Assembly (NCBI GenBank): GCA_963854835.1
Contig: OY978528.1
Span: 11,936,242-12,000,241, forward strand
Reading direction: 5' to 3'
DNA length: 64,000 nt
Origin: Megamerina dolium
Lineage: Eukaryota; Arthropoda; Insecta; Diptera; Megamerinidae
Shown here: piece by piece, positions 1-21,649 of the stretch
Layout: every line of letters begins with the position of its first letter
Numbering within the stretch: position 1 is the first letter of the stretch
Translations under genes and position numbers: made by a program
The notes under the pieces: model-generated
Seen by the model: the letters and a program-made list of their open reading frames with translations, nothing else
Told to the model about the DNA's origin: nothing
Databases searched by the model: none

Positions 1-3000
1 TCTTAAAACTCCATTAATGAGGGTAACACACACGTGTGCCTAATTAGATAATGCATGAAATCAAAAGTGAAATTGAATTAAAAAAAAAAAATTAAAGATA
101 CTTAAGAGTATCTTTGTAATAATTTTGTTACGCCATTATTGTACATAATATGAAATATGAATATGAGCCTATATATACTATATAGTACAACAAGGCTATA
201 TTATAAAAAGGTGTAAAGTACATACATATTTTAAGGGCAAATTAATTATAGTTTTTATTTTTTTTTCGGCACGATTGCATCATATTAAGGTAATTCAGTT
301 CACCTCTACTAATGCTTGCAAATTATCAGATGAAAAATGATTTTGAAATTACTATGGCCATTATCTGGTTGTTTATTTTCATTTTCCCTCTTCATACAGC
401 TCATCGTTATGTCTTATTTGTTACTTGCTGTCATAATAAATAGATCCAGAGATATTGTACAGTGTTTTTTTTTTTAATACAATCATAAAGTAGCTTAAAG
501 GAGTTTAACATATTGTCTGATTTCTTAATGAAACTGTCAGAAAATAATATCGCCAATTGGTGTTCAAATGAAATAGATTTGTATGAATTTTTCAACCTCA
601 AAACAACACCATTGTTAATCTTACTTTTTCCATTCAACGATGCAATGTATTCGAACTCATTCATTCATATGTTGGAAGATATGCGAATCAATACATTTAA
701 ACATTTTCCCAACTGCTGTTGCAACTAAAAATATTTATAAAAAAATTAAAGATTTATTCGTTTTTTAAAAATACATTTATACAAAATTAATTTATGAATG
801 TACTAGTAATTCACACTCATATATTTGCATGTGTTGATGGCAAGGTCTTTCATTAGACACGTGTACACTTTTTTAAATGCGTACATAAATACATATATTT
901 GGGGGCTTGTTTTCTATCCCGTAGATTGTCCCATAGACTCGACTACATACACATGATTATATATGTATATTAAAGTGATCCTTAGTTTTGTAAAAAATTG
1001 TGTACGATTTTTTTTTTAATCCGGCACATAAACCCATTTCTTTAATGCGAGAATATTGAAATTAATTCGTTCGAAATATCTTAATTCAAAACGAGTACCA
1101 AATTTGATGGTTTTTTGGTTCCATTTGCTACGATATATACTAGTTGCGTTCGATAACACAAAGATTCGTAATAGTTTTTAATAATAGTTGCAAGTAAGCA
1201 TTCAATAACGCCAAAAAATTATGCAGCAATCAAAAATTGAGAGAACGAAGCGACAGTTTGTTGCAAGAGAGCGGTTGACTTTGTGCTGGAAAAATTGTAG
1301 CCAGCAAAAATTATCCAACACGTCACATATGATCTGAAATTTGTTGTCATTTATTATCCCTGAACGCTACTGAACACAACAGATCCCTTTCAAACGAGCT
1401 TTAAAGTAAAAATAGTCTGCCACGATACAAGCAAAGACACGACAAAGTTATTTACTGATGTCGTTAAAAGGTATTTGGAAACTCCTTAATGGGTGGTTTC
1501 GACGGATGCACAACGATTTGGCTGTTCACCGGTTTATTTCTTCCGCAGAAATCTAAAATTGGTTATTTTCAAAAATTGTCTCAAGAGACGAGATATTCTT
1601 TTACACGGAATTCGAGCTAGAGAGCAAAATATGACATATGAAATCGTATTATGTCAAATTTAACTCACCACATCGCTTGGTGGAATCTAAATATCCTGGA
1701 TCTGCGAACTGCAAATCATAATTTCAACAATTCTGACAGTTCATGGCATTAAAGAAAAATTGCCGTGTATACATGAGGCAATTTGAAAGTTGGTAGATAA
1801 GGACCACTCTAAAATACATATACATATGTATATATTGCATATGATATTATAACATAATTCATCACCTAAACATTATTTACAAAATATAAATCAAAAAAAA
1901 GAAAAAGGAAATTACTGTGTGCGTCTTTGGAATTGGCAATTGGCCAATTGTTCAGTGGCATGTTCAATCATATGTACGAGTGAGTATATGTAGGAGAACC
2001 TATTGAAAACTCAATGAAATATAAAATTGTTACTAAGAATCATTCTATTGCCTTCAAAATAGGTACAACAATGAAACTCATAACTAGGGTATCTACTACA
2101 TACGAATATTTGATGATATCTTTTTCCAATGCAAGATCAAATAATAAAAAATGTCCATGGCACTGAAAAATCATGCCAAAAAAAAAAAAACATAAAAATG
2201 GCGACACACACCATTTTAAAGTACGTTATGTTTTTGTACACGTGCTCTTCATCAAATGACATCAATAAAATGTGATTTCACTTTCAAGGTTAATTTAATA
2301 AATAAAATTAATTTTGCATGGGTACACGTTGAAATACATAGGCAACATTTTTTAACATACATACCTATTTGCATATGAAGAGAGACGGACGAGTACATAC
2401 TAAATACGTAGTATTATTAACATTGAATACACGAAATCATAATAATTGGGATTTTATGTATCTATGTTTTATGAAAATACTCGTACTCGTACTCGTACAT
2501 TGCTTGGTGAAATGTTATGTTATATCGTATTTATGATATTTCAGAGGGCAAAAAAATAATCGAAATTTTAACTGAGAATCTCTAAAAATATGATGCGACG
2601 CTATTTTAGAATTTCGTATCTGCCGTTGGGGCTTCTATTATTAATTATATTAATTAGTCATATTTTAAAAGCCCATTTTCGATGATGTTTGCTTTAATTT
2701 CTTTTAAAAAAAGGGACGCAAATGAATATGTGAGGTTAAAATATACCTTGAATAATTCCTAGAAATCACATTTGGGGGTTTTATTCTAAAAAAAAAATAT
2801 ACAACAATAGTATAACTGAGAGTCGTCAGAGACTGCACTGACGACACATACATACATACTTACTACTCTCCCTTTTCTTCGCATCCATTTTCGCAATTCG
2901 CAGTTCATTTCGGGGGTCGCTGGTGATTTTATTAAATCAATTAAAGCCAGTGGAAGTAATGCCAATGAACGATGTGCGATGTATGTACATACACATTGGC

Positions 3001-3429
3001 CGAATACATGTGCTACTCAAATTTTTTGTTTTTGTTTTCCATTTTCATTTTTATTTTTATTTACGTTCTTCCTCTTAAGATGGCATTTGCATTCACATAG
3101 TACATATATGTATACAATAAGTACATATGTATTTATTAATTACATATACAATACAACACAAAGGGTGTAGGGACTCAAACAAAAAGCAAGCAACATTTTT
3201 TAAAGCGAACTAAAACCACAGACTCGAAGTTGCAAAAGTTTTAAAAATGTCGTACTAAATTCGCTTTAAAGCAATACATTTTAATAAGTGTATTTCAAAA
3301 ACTTGCCCTTTCAAGCTCCGTAAAAGGCAAGATGGTGTTCACGCTCAATATGCATATTTACCCGGTGAACTATTAATGTTAGGAAACCAAAAAAATGTCA
3401 AAATATCTAATTTAGTATACATCTATCGA
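1..3429. other. AT-rich intergenic DNA
   Basis: No coding region can be supported. The stretch is AT-rich with homopolymer runs. A less AT-biased block at about 1200-1800 could be an old transposon, but no frame gives a recognisable protein. Confidence 0.6.
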
Positions 3430-3916
3430 CAACAAGAAGAAGCCAGGATTGACACCAAGAAAGTTAATGGTGTATGTCTGGTGGAATTGAAAGGGAATTG
3501 TTCATTATGAGCTTCTACAACCTGATTCTGACGTATACTGTCAACTATTAACGAGATTGAAGCAAGCAATTCAATTAAAACGGCTAGAATTAATCAACAG
3601 ATAAGGTGTTGTGTTCCATCATGACAACGTCAGACAATACACATTTTTAACGATCCAGCAGAAACTGAGAGAGCTTGGCTGGGAAATTTTGATGTATCCA
3701 TCATATAATCTGGACATTGCGCCTTCAGATATTCATTTGTTTCGATCTCTCCAGAATGCTCTTAATGGTGTAAATTTAAATTCTGTAGAGGTCTGCAAAA
3801 TGCTCTTGGATCAGTTTTTCGCTCAGAAAACGCAGAAGTTCTACACAGATGGAATAGTGGCTTTGCCCCAAAAATGGCAAAAGGTTATCGATGAAAACGG
3901 CACATATTTGATTTAG
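3430..3916 (+). mobile_element. Mariner transposase C-terminal fragment (mellifera-like)
   Basis: A decayed mariner (Tc1/mariner, DD34D) transposase, probably a dead insertion. The frame from about 3437 reads KKPGLTPRKLM, then after stops a continuous 101-codon run from 3611 to the stop at 3914-3916. That run starts with a VFHHDN motif (second catalytic Asp), continues with LRELGWEILMYPSYNLDIAPSD, whose last D is the third catalytic position and is intact, and ends WQKVIDENGTYLI. The FHxDN, LAPSD and WQKVI..NG endings fit the mellifera subfamily. In-frame stops lie upstream (about 3500 and 3602). No inverted terminal repeats were found, so both boundaries are approximate. Confidence 0.8.
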
Positions 3917-4339
3917 TAAAGCTCGTTTCAAATATAAGAAAAATGTGTTTCATATGGAATTTAGCGGAATTCGCTGAAGGCCGATGCAAAAGAGGGACAT
4001 ACACACTCTGATGAAAAGATCAAGTATGAGAAAACTTGACAGTGCTTAGAATTTCGAACTGGTCCCAGGTGGACAAGACCAAGAACGCTGGTACTGACTT
4101 AAGGGACTTAAGCAATATTTCGAAAATTATCGAAATGGCGAACTTTTGAGAAATTAATTTTTATTTTCATTAAAAGGTATAAGAAATAAAAAATATAATA
4201 TATTTTGAGTAATGCTGCACACAAAATTTTGTGATTCATTAAGAGCTTGTGCCTCACGAACTAAGCCGTGCATTCATATAAAAGCTTTTGCGACTGGAAT
4301 TCATTCTTGATTGGATAGATTCAGGATTTATACAATGAG
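3917..4339. other. Intergenic, no feature seen
   Basis: AT-rich spacer between the mariner fragment and the LINE remnant. It may contain the 3' end of the mariner, but no terminal repeat is recognisable. Confidence 0.5.
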
Positions 4340-5000
4340 TCGGCTGTAGTAGCAGTTCTCTAAAGAGTTGGGACTGGCATGCACTTTGAATCTGGGAATA
4401 TACGTATCGGTCTATCTACTGGATGGAAAGGTGCAAGGTAAGAAAATATTGCTACCACTTAATAACCAGGCGGTGGTCAGGCGACTGCAGCAACCTATGG
4501 TATCTTCTAAGTTGGCGCTCGAAAGTGTTCAGAAACTTAACGGGTGTGCTCGTAGTAATGCGGTTACTTTTATGTGGGTGAAAGAACACATTGGTATGGA
4601 ACAAAGTGAAGCTGCAGACGCCTTGGCTAGACAAGGATCTGAAGCTCAGTTTTATAGACCGGTACCAGTAGTTGCTCTTAGAAACGGGACGGTGATGGCA
4701 AAGGTCGAAGAGTGAATAAAACAACTTCATCTCACGAGATCCACTTGTATACAGGCAAAGGCTTCGTTGAGGCTATCAAAGGGCAGTGAATCGGGGAGGG
4801 CTCTCAGTCTAGGATGGTTAACTCTAAACTGGTTGATTGCATTAATAACTGGGCATGGCAATTTCAGGTACCACCTCAGCAAGATGGATCTTGTTGAAGG
4901 GGAGGATGATGACATTTGCAGATTATGCATGGAAGAAGCACAGACAGCGGCGCACATAGTGTGCCAGTGCGATTTGAGGGACGAAAAGGGACCCAGATAA
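4340..5000 (+). mobile_element. Non-LTR retrotransposon (LINE) 3' fragment: RNase H and zinc-finger tail
   Basis: Remnant of the C-terminus of a LINE polyprotein carrying an RNase H domain (I/Jockey-type). The 4368-4715 frame has an RNase H C-terminal pattern: FMWVKEHIG aligns with the usual WVPGHxG box and EAADALARQGS with the ..ADxLAR.. box. After a stop at 4713-4715 a second frame (4767-5000) gives LITGHGNFRYHL, then CRLCMEEAQTAAHIVCQC, the Cys/His cluster (CxxC...H...C) that ends many such polyproteins. The endonuclease and reverse transcriptase are missing, so this is a 5'-truncated, frame-broken copy. The clade cannot be fixed from this piece. Confidence 0.75.
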
Positions 5001-6101
5001 GTGGTCTGATTCGGTTAATCCCTAAAATATATATCTATTGTAACACTGTGTTATAGTTTCAATAAAAGTATTATTTACGCAATACAAGTAGTATTTACAT
5101 AAATTAACCCATAGACAAAAAGGGGTGTGTGTGTACGCGTATAAATTTTCTATTATTGTTTTGTTTACATTATTATTACATAGACATTATTGTTGTTTTT
5201 ATTATGATATTAAATTAGTGTTGCTCGAACTTAAGTATTTATGCAATTTGCAAAAGTTATCCAACACACGAATTCTTTATTCTATAACGAATTCGAAGAT
5301 CATTGTTAAAGTGTCTATCTTAAACATGTAGACGATCAGCTATAAGTTTTTCTTTTAACATTTGCGAATAATGTACGTATACTTACATACAAAATATTGT
5401 ACAAAACTAATAATTTCCTTCCAGCTCAATGTGAGCAATTTGTTATAACGAATTGCAATGTATTCCGCAGTTGAAAGCTTAATGTAGGGTGTTTATAGAT
5501 GCTTACGTATGTGTAGGTTTTTGTAGATATGTGTGTGTGTGTGTGTGTGTATAAATCGTGTATCTTAATTTTTCTCAATGTTCATACATACTTACGAGTC
5601 AGCTACATAATAAATCAAATAAATTGAAAAAAATTTGTGTCTATGCCAAATCAAATTGTTTGTGTACGTAAGTACAACAAAAAAACATTTTTTTAATTTT
5701 TCGCCAACAACGTTAGTCGTTCATTTCTCACCGTTTACCGACCATTATATCCAGACAAATTATACATATGATTTTGCATCACCATCATCATCATCGTCAT
5801 CAGCATCATATGTTCTCAGGCATTTCAGAAATCGCCAATGAAATCAGTTGAAATTGAAACGTCGACAGTTGAGGATATCGTAACTAATCAACAAGTGATA
5901 GTGACAAAGATATGTGACAATAGTAGTTATTATCCAAACAATTTTAATTTGATTCTCCAAATGAAATTATTACAAAACGAATTGTAACGAATGAATTAAA
6001 TTTTGAAAAAAAAAATAATAATAATTTTTAAAGAATATATCTAGTGGTTTTATATATAAATATATACTTATATAACGTTTTTGTACAAAATTATAATTAT
6101 A
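5001..6101. other. Upstream region of threonine dehydrogenase
   Basis: No gene supported. It contains a (GT)n microsatellite at about 5530-5551 and a CAT/CAG-rich patch near 5777-5812. The promoter and 5' UTR of the downstream gene must lie here, but no clear TATA/initiator pair can be assigned. Confidence 0.5.
5530..5551. repeat. (GT)n microsatellite
   Basis: About ten uninterrupted GT units upstream of the threonine dehydrogenase gene. Confidence 0.9.
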
Positions 6102-13844
<7,743 letters not shown>

Positions 13845-14639
13845 ATCGTTTTCAATACTCGTACATATCTGAATATTATACATAGGTATAAATGGAAACA
13901 CTGTAAAATATTGAAAAAGTGCATTTAAATGAAATGAATGTGTTATGATGCATTTGGTTTCTAGATTTAATTGAATTTTAACTAAATTATGATGCATTTA
14001 TTGTACCATTAGTATTATCCTTACGCACATACATGTATATATATAAAGAAATATCAAAAGTAATAAAAAAAAAGACTTCCCATTTTTGAAATGGAATTTT
14101 GATTTTGTACATTTTCTGTCTATTTGATGAATATTAACTTATGTGGCTATTGAAACATCGACTCTAGGAGGAACAAGTATCAAGTCGTGAACAGTGATGT
14201 ATATAAAAATATATCTATAGAAGTCTTTACCTTGTATATATCCACATTGCTAAACTCACACTCAGCCCCGAATTCAGAGGACCTTGCTTTGATTCTATCC
14301 AGATAAATATTCGAGGTGAGTTTTTAGTCAAGAGTTAAAGCTTAGCGACAAATTGGGTTCAGTTTAGTGTGATATCATTCCAAAAAGATCCGAAATCGGG
14401 AAAAAGCCACTCAGATATACATATAAATCTATAATGTCGCAATAATTCATTGTTTTTTTTTTTGTTTTTGATTAATATTGTTTGTTTTAAAAATAATCAT
14501 TCGTTGAGCTAAGAATTCTTAAATAAAGATATTATTTACATATTCAGCAATAATTTAAAAAAATCTTAGCTCTCGCAATATTAGAATCAGCATCAATATA
14601 AGCCTCATATCTATTTCGGCAACTATGATAATATATGTC
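13845..14639. other. 3' UTR of TDH and spacer
   Basis: Contains the likely AATAAA signal at 14062-14067 for the threonine dehydrogenase mRNA. Nothing else is recognised. Confidence 0.5.
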
Positions 14640-15410
14640 GATTTTAAGGTGTTTTGAAAATCTGCCCTAGAAATCACCCCGAAATCTGTGAAATCGATTA
14701 CTGACCCCCCAATTATTTTTCCTTTACAACATTTCTTAACAACCGACCCCTAATTTTCACCCTTTTGAAGAGACTCTTATACAAAATGGCCTAAAAAAAC
14801 TTCTAAAAATCAACAAATAACCCGATAACTGAAACGAAATGACCCTAGAGCAGTGAAAAGTATGATTGACCTCCATTAATTTTTCATTCTCAAGAATTCC
14901 AACAAACATACTTACCACTTATCATCACTCTGTTAGGGGCATCTCATACTAGATTACCAAAAAACCACTGAAAATCGATAATAACTGCCCAGGAATCATA
15001 TCTAGAGTAGTGAAGTGTAGGACCATCCCTCATTAATTTCTCCTTTTCTGCATTTCTTACTAACATACTAACCTCCTATCTTCACCTCTTTGGGGGACTC
15101 CCATACAAAATTACCGATAATAGCTATCCAGGAATTACACCTAAAACAATGAAATGCATGATCGACATCCATTAATTTTACGTCCTCAACATTTTTACGA
15201 ACACACTTACCTCCCTTTTATCCCTTAAAGTGACTTCCATACAAATTTACCGAAAAAGCATTTGAAAATCGACAATAGCTGCCACGAAATCGGCCCAACA
15301 GCGGTGAAATGTATGACTGACCCTCACTATCGTTTACTCTTCAGCATTTCTTCTCAAAAAACTAACCTCCTATCTTGACTCCTTATTAGGAGTCCCCTAC
15401 AAAATTAAAG
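14640..15410. repeat. Degenerate ~160-bp tandem repeat, array 1
   Basis: Five diverged units are anchored by the recurring phrase 'GTATGAYYGACCYYCATTAATTTTT' (shortened here): the ATTAAT or its equivalent falls at about 14712, 14875, 15032, 15171 and 15325. Each unit also has a CATTTCTTAC-AACATACTAACC block, ACCCCTTT-GGGGGACTCCCATACAAAATTACC and GAAAATCGACAATAGCTGCC. Spacing is 139-163 bp. The same unit recurs near 30.8 kb and 61.2 kb. Confidence 0.8.
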
Positions 15411-16254
15411 TAGCTGTTAAAACTACAATAAAATTTGTTCATGCTTCCTTTACAAGAAGTGCTTGAAATTATCCAAAAAAGTTGGTTTTTTGCTACATAC
15501 ATTCTTCAGTAGTAGTTTTATTACAATTTCAGTACAATTTTTATTTTTTAATGCCTTACTCCCATACTTATATTTTATCTGTAACACAGGTAAGAAACAT
15601 TGACATAAAACTTTTTGTTATTGCTGTAATAAATATAGAAGCATCTTTCTTGTACAAAATATGTACCTATATCAAAAAATAAAATATATATCACCAATTA
15701 CTATTTTGTTCAACTCAAATTTAATCATTCATCCTGAAAGTATGCTTAGAAAGATTTATATTGCATTGACGTGACAGCAAATACATATAAAACACCGAGT
15801 GCAAATAGCTTTGGTGAAATAAAAAATAAACTTCATTTATTATAAAAATTATTTGTTTTTACAGAAGAGATATGTATCTATTAACAATTCAAATATACAC
15901 CATTTTCGTTGCCTATTTATATTGATAAATATAATTAAAAAAAAAAATACGAATTATACATACTAATATACGAGTAGTATTTAGATGTGATATAATAAAC
16001 AAGAAAATTTTGCTATAGTGTGCTTTTTGTCAGTTATTATATATTATACAATGGATCTTTTTCTTTCTGTTAATTTAAATTAGAATTTCAATAATCGATA
16101 TGTCAAAATTGTAATTGTAAAAAATACGTATACGTCGTATCGACTTCAATATGATATTGGATATTGGATAGGATAAATTATGAGATCTTGAAAATTTTGC
16201 CATATTCATATGCTGCTTAAAAAGATATCATCATCAAAATCATCATCATTGTTG
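15411..16254. other. Spacer and 3' UTR of the Q/N-rich gene
   Basis: AT-rich. It should include the 3' UTR of the minus-strand gene that ends at 16255; no further feature is visible. Confidence 0.45.
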
Positions 16255-19200
16255 TTAATCATCATAGCGTCGTTGTGTCGCTATAACATGATACGCACTA
16301 CCACCATGTATAATTGCAAACATTGTGGCATCATCAATATTGTAGTCATCTAATTGTTGTTGTTTTTCATCATTTTGTCTAATTGCTAATTCATTTCTAC
16401 GCATAACATTGTCGTTAGTATAATCTAAAACACTATCATCTATATTGGATGCGCTGATTGTGCAGAAATTGAATTTACTGTCGTCTGAAATTAAAAAAAA
16501 AAATAAACAAAGAAGATATAACATTCAATTTCCGTTCAATCAATGAATCATCAATCAATAATATGATCGATATTAAGTACAGTACAACATTTATTATTTC
16601 TAACTATATATTACATAATCTAATATTGCTTGGTGATCTCGCGGTTCGTCCATTAATGCAGTAGCTTTATTCAAAAATACAACAGTTCAAACATATCTAA
16701 TATTGTATGTAGCTAAACACTAAACTATCAATTACACTACGTTTCACACACAAACATTTAATTTATTAAATATTATTTTTGTAATAAATAGCAACAATAG
16801 ATTTTTTTTAGTTTCATCTTTGAATTAGGACATTTTTGTATTGTACTTTTTTTGGGGGGTGATTGTGATTGAGGACCTGTCTAACTTTTCAGAATATACT
16901 TTTTTTGTTTTTGTGCGTTGAACATTTTTGCTGAATGCTTTTAACAAAAAAATTTATATTTATTTAAAAATAAATGATACAACAAACTTTTCTGTGAAGA
17001 AAATTTGAAAAAAAATTAATTTCTCTTAAATAAGAATATTAAAATTAACTTGTTAAATGTTTGCAATCATTTTTATATGAGCGAAAAACTTAAAAACTAA
17101 AATATATTGCTCTTATATTTAATTTAATATATTTAATATATATATTTTCAATTCAGTTTTACAACATTCAAAATATAAAATTTCATTTTGAGGTTAGTAA
17201 AATATTTATTCATATTATTTATAATTTATATATTCTTCTTTACAACAAAACCGCATATATTTTTGCTTTCAGAAAAATATTCAACGCGATCATTAAACAT
17301 TTTTTGTATAGATCTTGCATATTTGCATGTAAAAAAAAAATGGAAAAATACTGGCAAATAAGAAATCAAAGAAAATATAAGTAACATGCGCTAACACATT
17401 AAGCATTTCTTTGTTCGATCTATTTCGATCATTTGCTCTTTACAATGACAAAATGTATATTGAACCGATGACAAGTCTGCAAGCACCTGCTTAGTATGGG
17501 AGGAATGAATTTGTCGTGTGGAAAATTTCTTACTTTGTCAGCGTTAAAAATACTATGATTTCCTCATACACATACCACACTTTTATTACTTTACGGAGGA
17601 TGAGTTATCCTTCAATAACCAACCCCCCTGTCATTTAGACATTAATCCACCACACGTACAATGCACACATGTACATACAAACAACTTGACATACTAAAAT
17701 CTTGGCACGAGCAATATTTTCAGCAATATATTGTTATTGTTTTTGTTGTTTTTTTTTTCGTCTTTTTAAAATATTTTATAGAATTCTTGCTTATTAATAA
17801 ATTAATAATTTTTTTTTTGTATTCGTTAATAAACGGGGATGGGGTGAAAGCAAAAATTGGAGCACATTACTCTTTTGCGCATAAATTGAAATTATTCATA
17901 TGTATTCGGCAAAAAAAAAAAAAAAAATTTACATATATACATATGTTCAATAAAATCTTAATATCTACTACACCCACGCATTTACCTACATATACATATG
18001 CTTGCAATATATTGCTTTAATTTAGCTATTTATATGTATATGATATTACGGTATTGCAGCTTTAAATGATTTAAAGTGCAATTTGAACTCGAAAATTCGG
18101 AATAGAAAATATATTAGTTGAAATAAAATGAAAAAAAAAAAATAATAATAATAATCCAAATATATCATAATTTTATGAGCGTTTTGTCTGTGTATGTATG
18201 TATGCAAGTGTGAAAATTTGGTAATGTTGCCATTAAATCATATGCGACAACATACAACGACTGACGTCTCTATTGGCACGGTGTAAATGACCTTGATAAT
18301 GTTGGTGTTGGTGTTGTTGTTGTTGCGGCTGCTGCTGCTGCTGCTGCACTTGGTGTGATTGCGTATGTGAATGAGGCAGCAGTGTTTGATGAAGATGATG
18401 CGAATTTTGTGCGTATGCTTGTTCTTGTTGCTGTTGTGCTGATGGCTGTTGTGTAAAATTCATTGCAACATCTACCTGTTGCGTCTGTTGTTGTTGTTGT
18501 TGATGATTATGTTGCTGTACATCTTCTGTATCCATAAGGCAAGATTGCGTTCCAATTTGTGTGGCGGGTGATGAGAAGAAATCTGTAATCCAGCAATAGT
18601 TTTATTTAATGAAAGAATGATTGAATTTTTAATCATTATTAAAAGAAACAAAAATCAAAGTCAATTGTATTATCTATGATATGTATGTGCATTGATGCTG
18701 CAATACTCAACTATGTATATATGCATGTAGCTATGTAATGCATGTACCTATACAATTGTGCAAAAATAGAAAAGAAGCGCTTCTTGACCCAATTATACAG
18801 AAATAACTAACAATATCAGCAGATAGATTTAAAAGCTATTCGAAACAAATATATATATACATATGTGATAGCTATACAAACGTCAGATTATATGCATGTA
18901 CAATACAATAAATTAATCAATAGAAATAAGGAAACATAAAGTACGACCAGGGATGGTAATTTAAATTGTTGAGAAATTACAATATTATAATGGAGACATT
19001 GTCAATAGTTGGTACAACTTTAGCATATTTTGTATGTCAATCCATGATATATGAATTTTTTGCAATCCATGCATTCGAATGTGAAATTCAGAATAATCAC
19101 CTAATGCTTAATCGTATTTCAAAACTCTCTTACAACATCATGTGTAATTATGTAGCCTAGTGTTTCAACATTTTTAATTACACAATTATTAATTTATGCC

Positions 19201-19897
19201 GGTGACCTTGTAAACAATTAATTGCAATGTCGGCAACTACTATACAAGCAGCTACTAAAATAAACAAATGTAAACAAAGACTAAAACTAAAACTCATACA
19301 TATGCATGTTGTAATCTTGGAAAAATAGTTTACAAAATAATAATAAAAATGTAGGTAGGTAGGAGGGTACTTACCATTACAATATTGTGCAGCATAATCA
19401 TCATCAAAACGGCATCGTTTAGCAATGGCAGTAGCACCTCTGACATCATGACCGACGATGCCATGCTCCAGCGAGGGAAAATCATCATCGGCGACGAAGC
19501 AACGTTTTTTGCAACGTATAGCGTTAGCAACGGCATTGGTAGCTGCTGTCGCATTTCCATTGTGTATTAAATTAAGGTTATTATTATTATTGTTGTTGTT
19601 GTTGTTGTTGTGAGCGCTGTTGCCATAGTTGATGCTGTTGTTGTTGTCATTTGAGGTCAGTGTGTTGTGTGCGTTGTTTTCATTAGCATGTGCTGCATTT
19701 AGATAGGAAAACCCGTAATAACCATTAGATGATATATGTGACACTGCGGCACCGGGAAGCGGTCCTAGTGCTTGCTCCACCACACGTGGATTGAACAAAT
19801 CCACATGGCGACCAGCGCCTGCTGTACCAATTAGATCAAAATCTGCACCAGCATTACCACCTCCATGAGCCCAGCATTCAAAATTTGTTAAAACCAT
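16255..19897 (-). CDS. Uncharacterised Gln/Asn-rich protein (three exons)
   Basis: I do not recognise the family. Three minus-strand exons, 19897-19375, 18582-18256 and 16484-16255, join in frame (phase 1 at both junctions, donors GTAAGT and GTATGT, acceptors ACAG and TCAG) to encode 359 residues. Exon 1 begins MVLTNFECWAHGGGN, holds a poly-Asn tract (about residues 96-106) and then basic/acidic patches IRCKKRCF and KRCRFDDDY that resemble nuclear localisation signals. Exon 2 is rich in Gln and His. Exon 3 is acidic with several DD pairs and ends QRRYDD. If intron 2 were retained, the protein would stop at 18233 after MLSHMI. No membrane segment or enzyme motif is seen. A nuclear regulatory role is only a guess. 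It lies between TDH and VMA21, transcribed towards TDH. Confidence 0.8.
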
Positions 19898-21649
19898 GTT
19901 GAAATTGTTGTTGTTGTTGCTTTAAAATGAGTAGCTTTTGTATTTGTTATTTTTGTTTTTGCTTTCTTCTTTTTCTATGTATGTATCAAGCGCGTCTATC
20001 AACCATACAAATGGAAAATTACCAGAACGAAAATATTGCGCTATTCTGTATAGCGTCGTATACGTATGTAGTATATATAGAGGGGAGAGGTGTTCACCTA
20101 TTCTGTTTGCATTTACCGCTTTCTGATCCACACTGTATACTTCTTTTGATATTCGTCGCTATATAATCTAAATATTGTATATTATATTATATTATTATTA
20201 AATTGAATGTGCAATCATTATAAATAATTTCAAATTAATTATTGCCGCCGTCGCTGTCGTCGTTGTGGTCTTTGTTGTTGCAGAATCAATGATACTTGTA
20301 CAATTTAGTATTTATCCACTACATCGATACCATAAACGGTGACGGCAATTTTATAAATAAACCGTATGAAAGTTAACTATTTACTTTTTGTTGCTCCCTT
20401 TCTGCAGCGTCTTCGTATCCAAGATAAAATAAAATGAGGTAATCTCTTTCAAACCCCACACTCCTGACTGTACCGACTTATGTATGTGGGTATGTATGTA
20501 TTTCCTTTCACTTTGTATTTCTACAAGACTTTACGCGTGCACGTTTGAATAGCAACTGTTTTGAAATGGAAACATTCGAAACAACACATCACATCTTGAG
20601 TCGTTTATTTCATAAAATTCTTCGTATTTGTATTTTGTATTTACAACGTTTCGACACACACGATATGCATATATATGCATAACATTCAGGTGAAAACGCC
20701 GAAACACAGTCGAAAGAAAACCGGTAAACAGCTGTTTATCATTTCAAGTGTTGTCACAAATTATGATCATTTTCTTTACCCAAGCGGATATTACACTTCC
20801 AATATTTTACTATCAATGTTTGAATGATTTTATTCTCGTCATTGTTCACGGTTAAACTTTTACTGCAATGAAAAATAGCAAATTGTACAAACAACATTAT
20901 ATTTTTCTTAACTGACGCAGGAAATACGAAGATAAAGTCGAACTAGATATTTCTAAAATCGACTATATGGGGTATACAGCTTATAGAAACGCCGTATTTA
21001 ATCCACAAAGCGCACGGTCCGTCCAACTCGTTAGAAGTCGTTCCATTTTTAGAACTAGCTGAGTTGTAAAAAGCCGTTAAATTTTTGAACTAGCTAACCT
21101 AAAAAGGTAAATATTGATATTTCATTGTATTTCTTAAGTGTTTTTGACCCAAATTATCTCTAAAATTAACCAACAAGGCTGAGTTTGATTGGAAAAAAGA
21201 TACAACTATGATCACCAACTCGTTGACTTTACTATACACCTTGTATTAATTATTCTGTTCCAGATAAAAACTTCAACCACATATATGCACGTATTTCATG
21301 ATGAACCCTGAATTCCTTCTACTTGTCGCCTTTGGCATACTATTCCCCGCAAAACGTATTAAAAAATTTTTATTAGTACTATAATATTTTTTCTACAATA
21401 CATTTCTATATACTTTTACAATTATTGCAATTACAATATTTAGTCATTACAAACTACGTCGTCCATGTTTTTAATAATTGAATCTGCATAATGTGCTTTT
21501 TATTACTAACTGGTCACACTATTTATACATCTATCACGTGACGTTCCGGTGTGTCTGTTTGACAAGTAGAAAATGTAAAAAGAAAAGACAAAGAAGAACA
21601 TAACTTTCATCAGTGAATTTGTAGTATTATTTTCAATCAAAAGTTATCA
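19898..21649. other. Divergent upstream region between the Q/N-rich gene and VMA21
   Basis: No coding region supported. Both genes are transcribed away from this 1.75-kb interval, so their promoters should be inside it. GTT/GTC-rich patches near 20243-20282 are simple repeats. Imperfect repetition of 'TTTTAGAACTAGCTGAGTTG' occurs near 21040-21100. Confidence 0.5.

Noticed and set aside
431..728. Overlapping frames on both strands (77 and 71 codons)
   Set aside because: Low-complexity, no recognised motif, no splice context; likely chance in AT-rich DNA.
1200..1800. Possible old transposon by composition
   Set aside because: No frame on either strand shows a transposase or RT signature.
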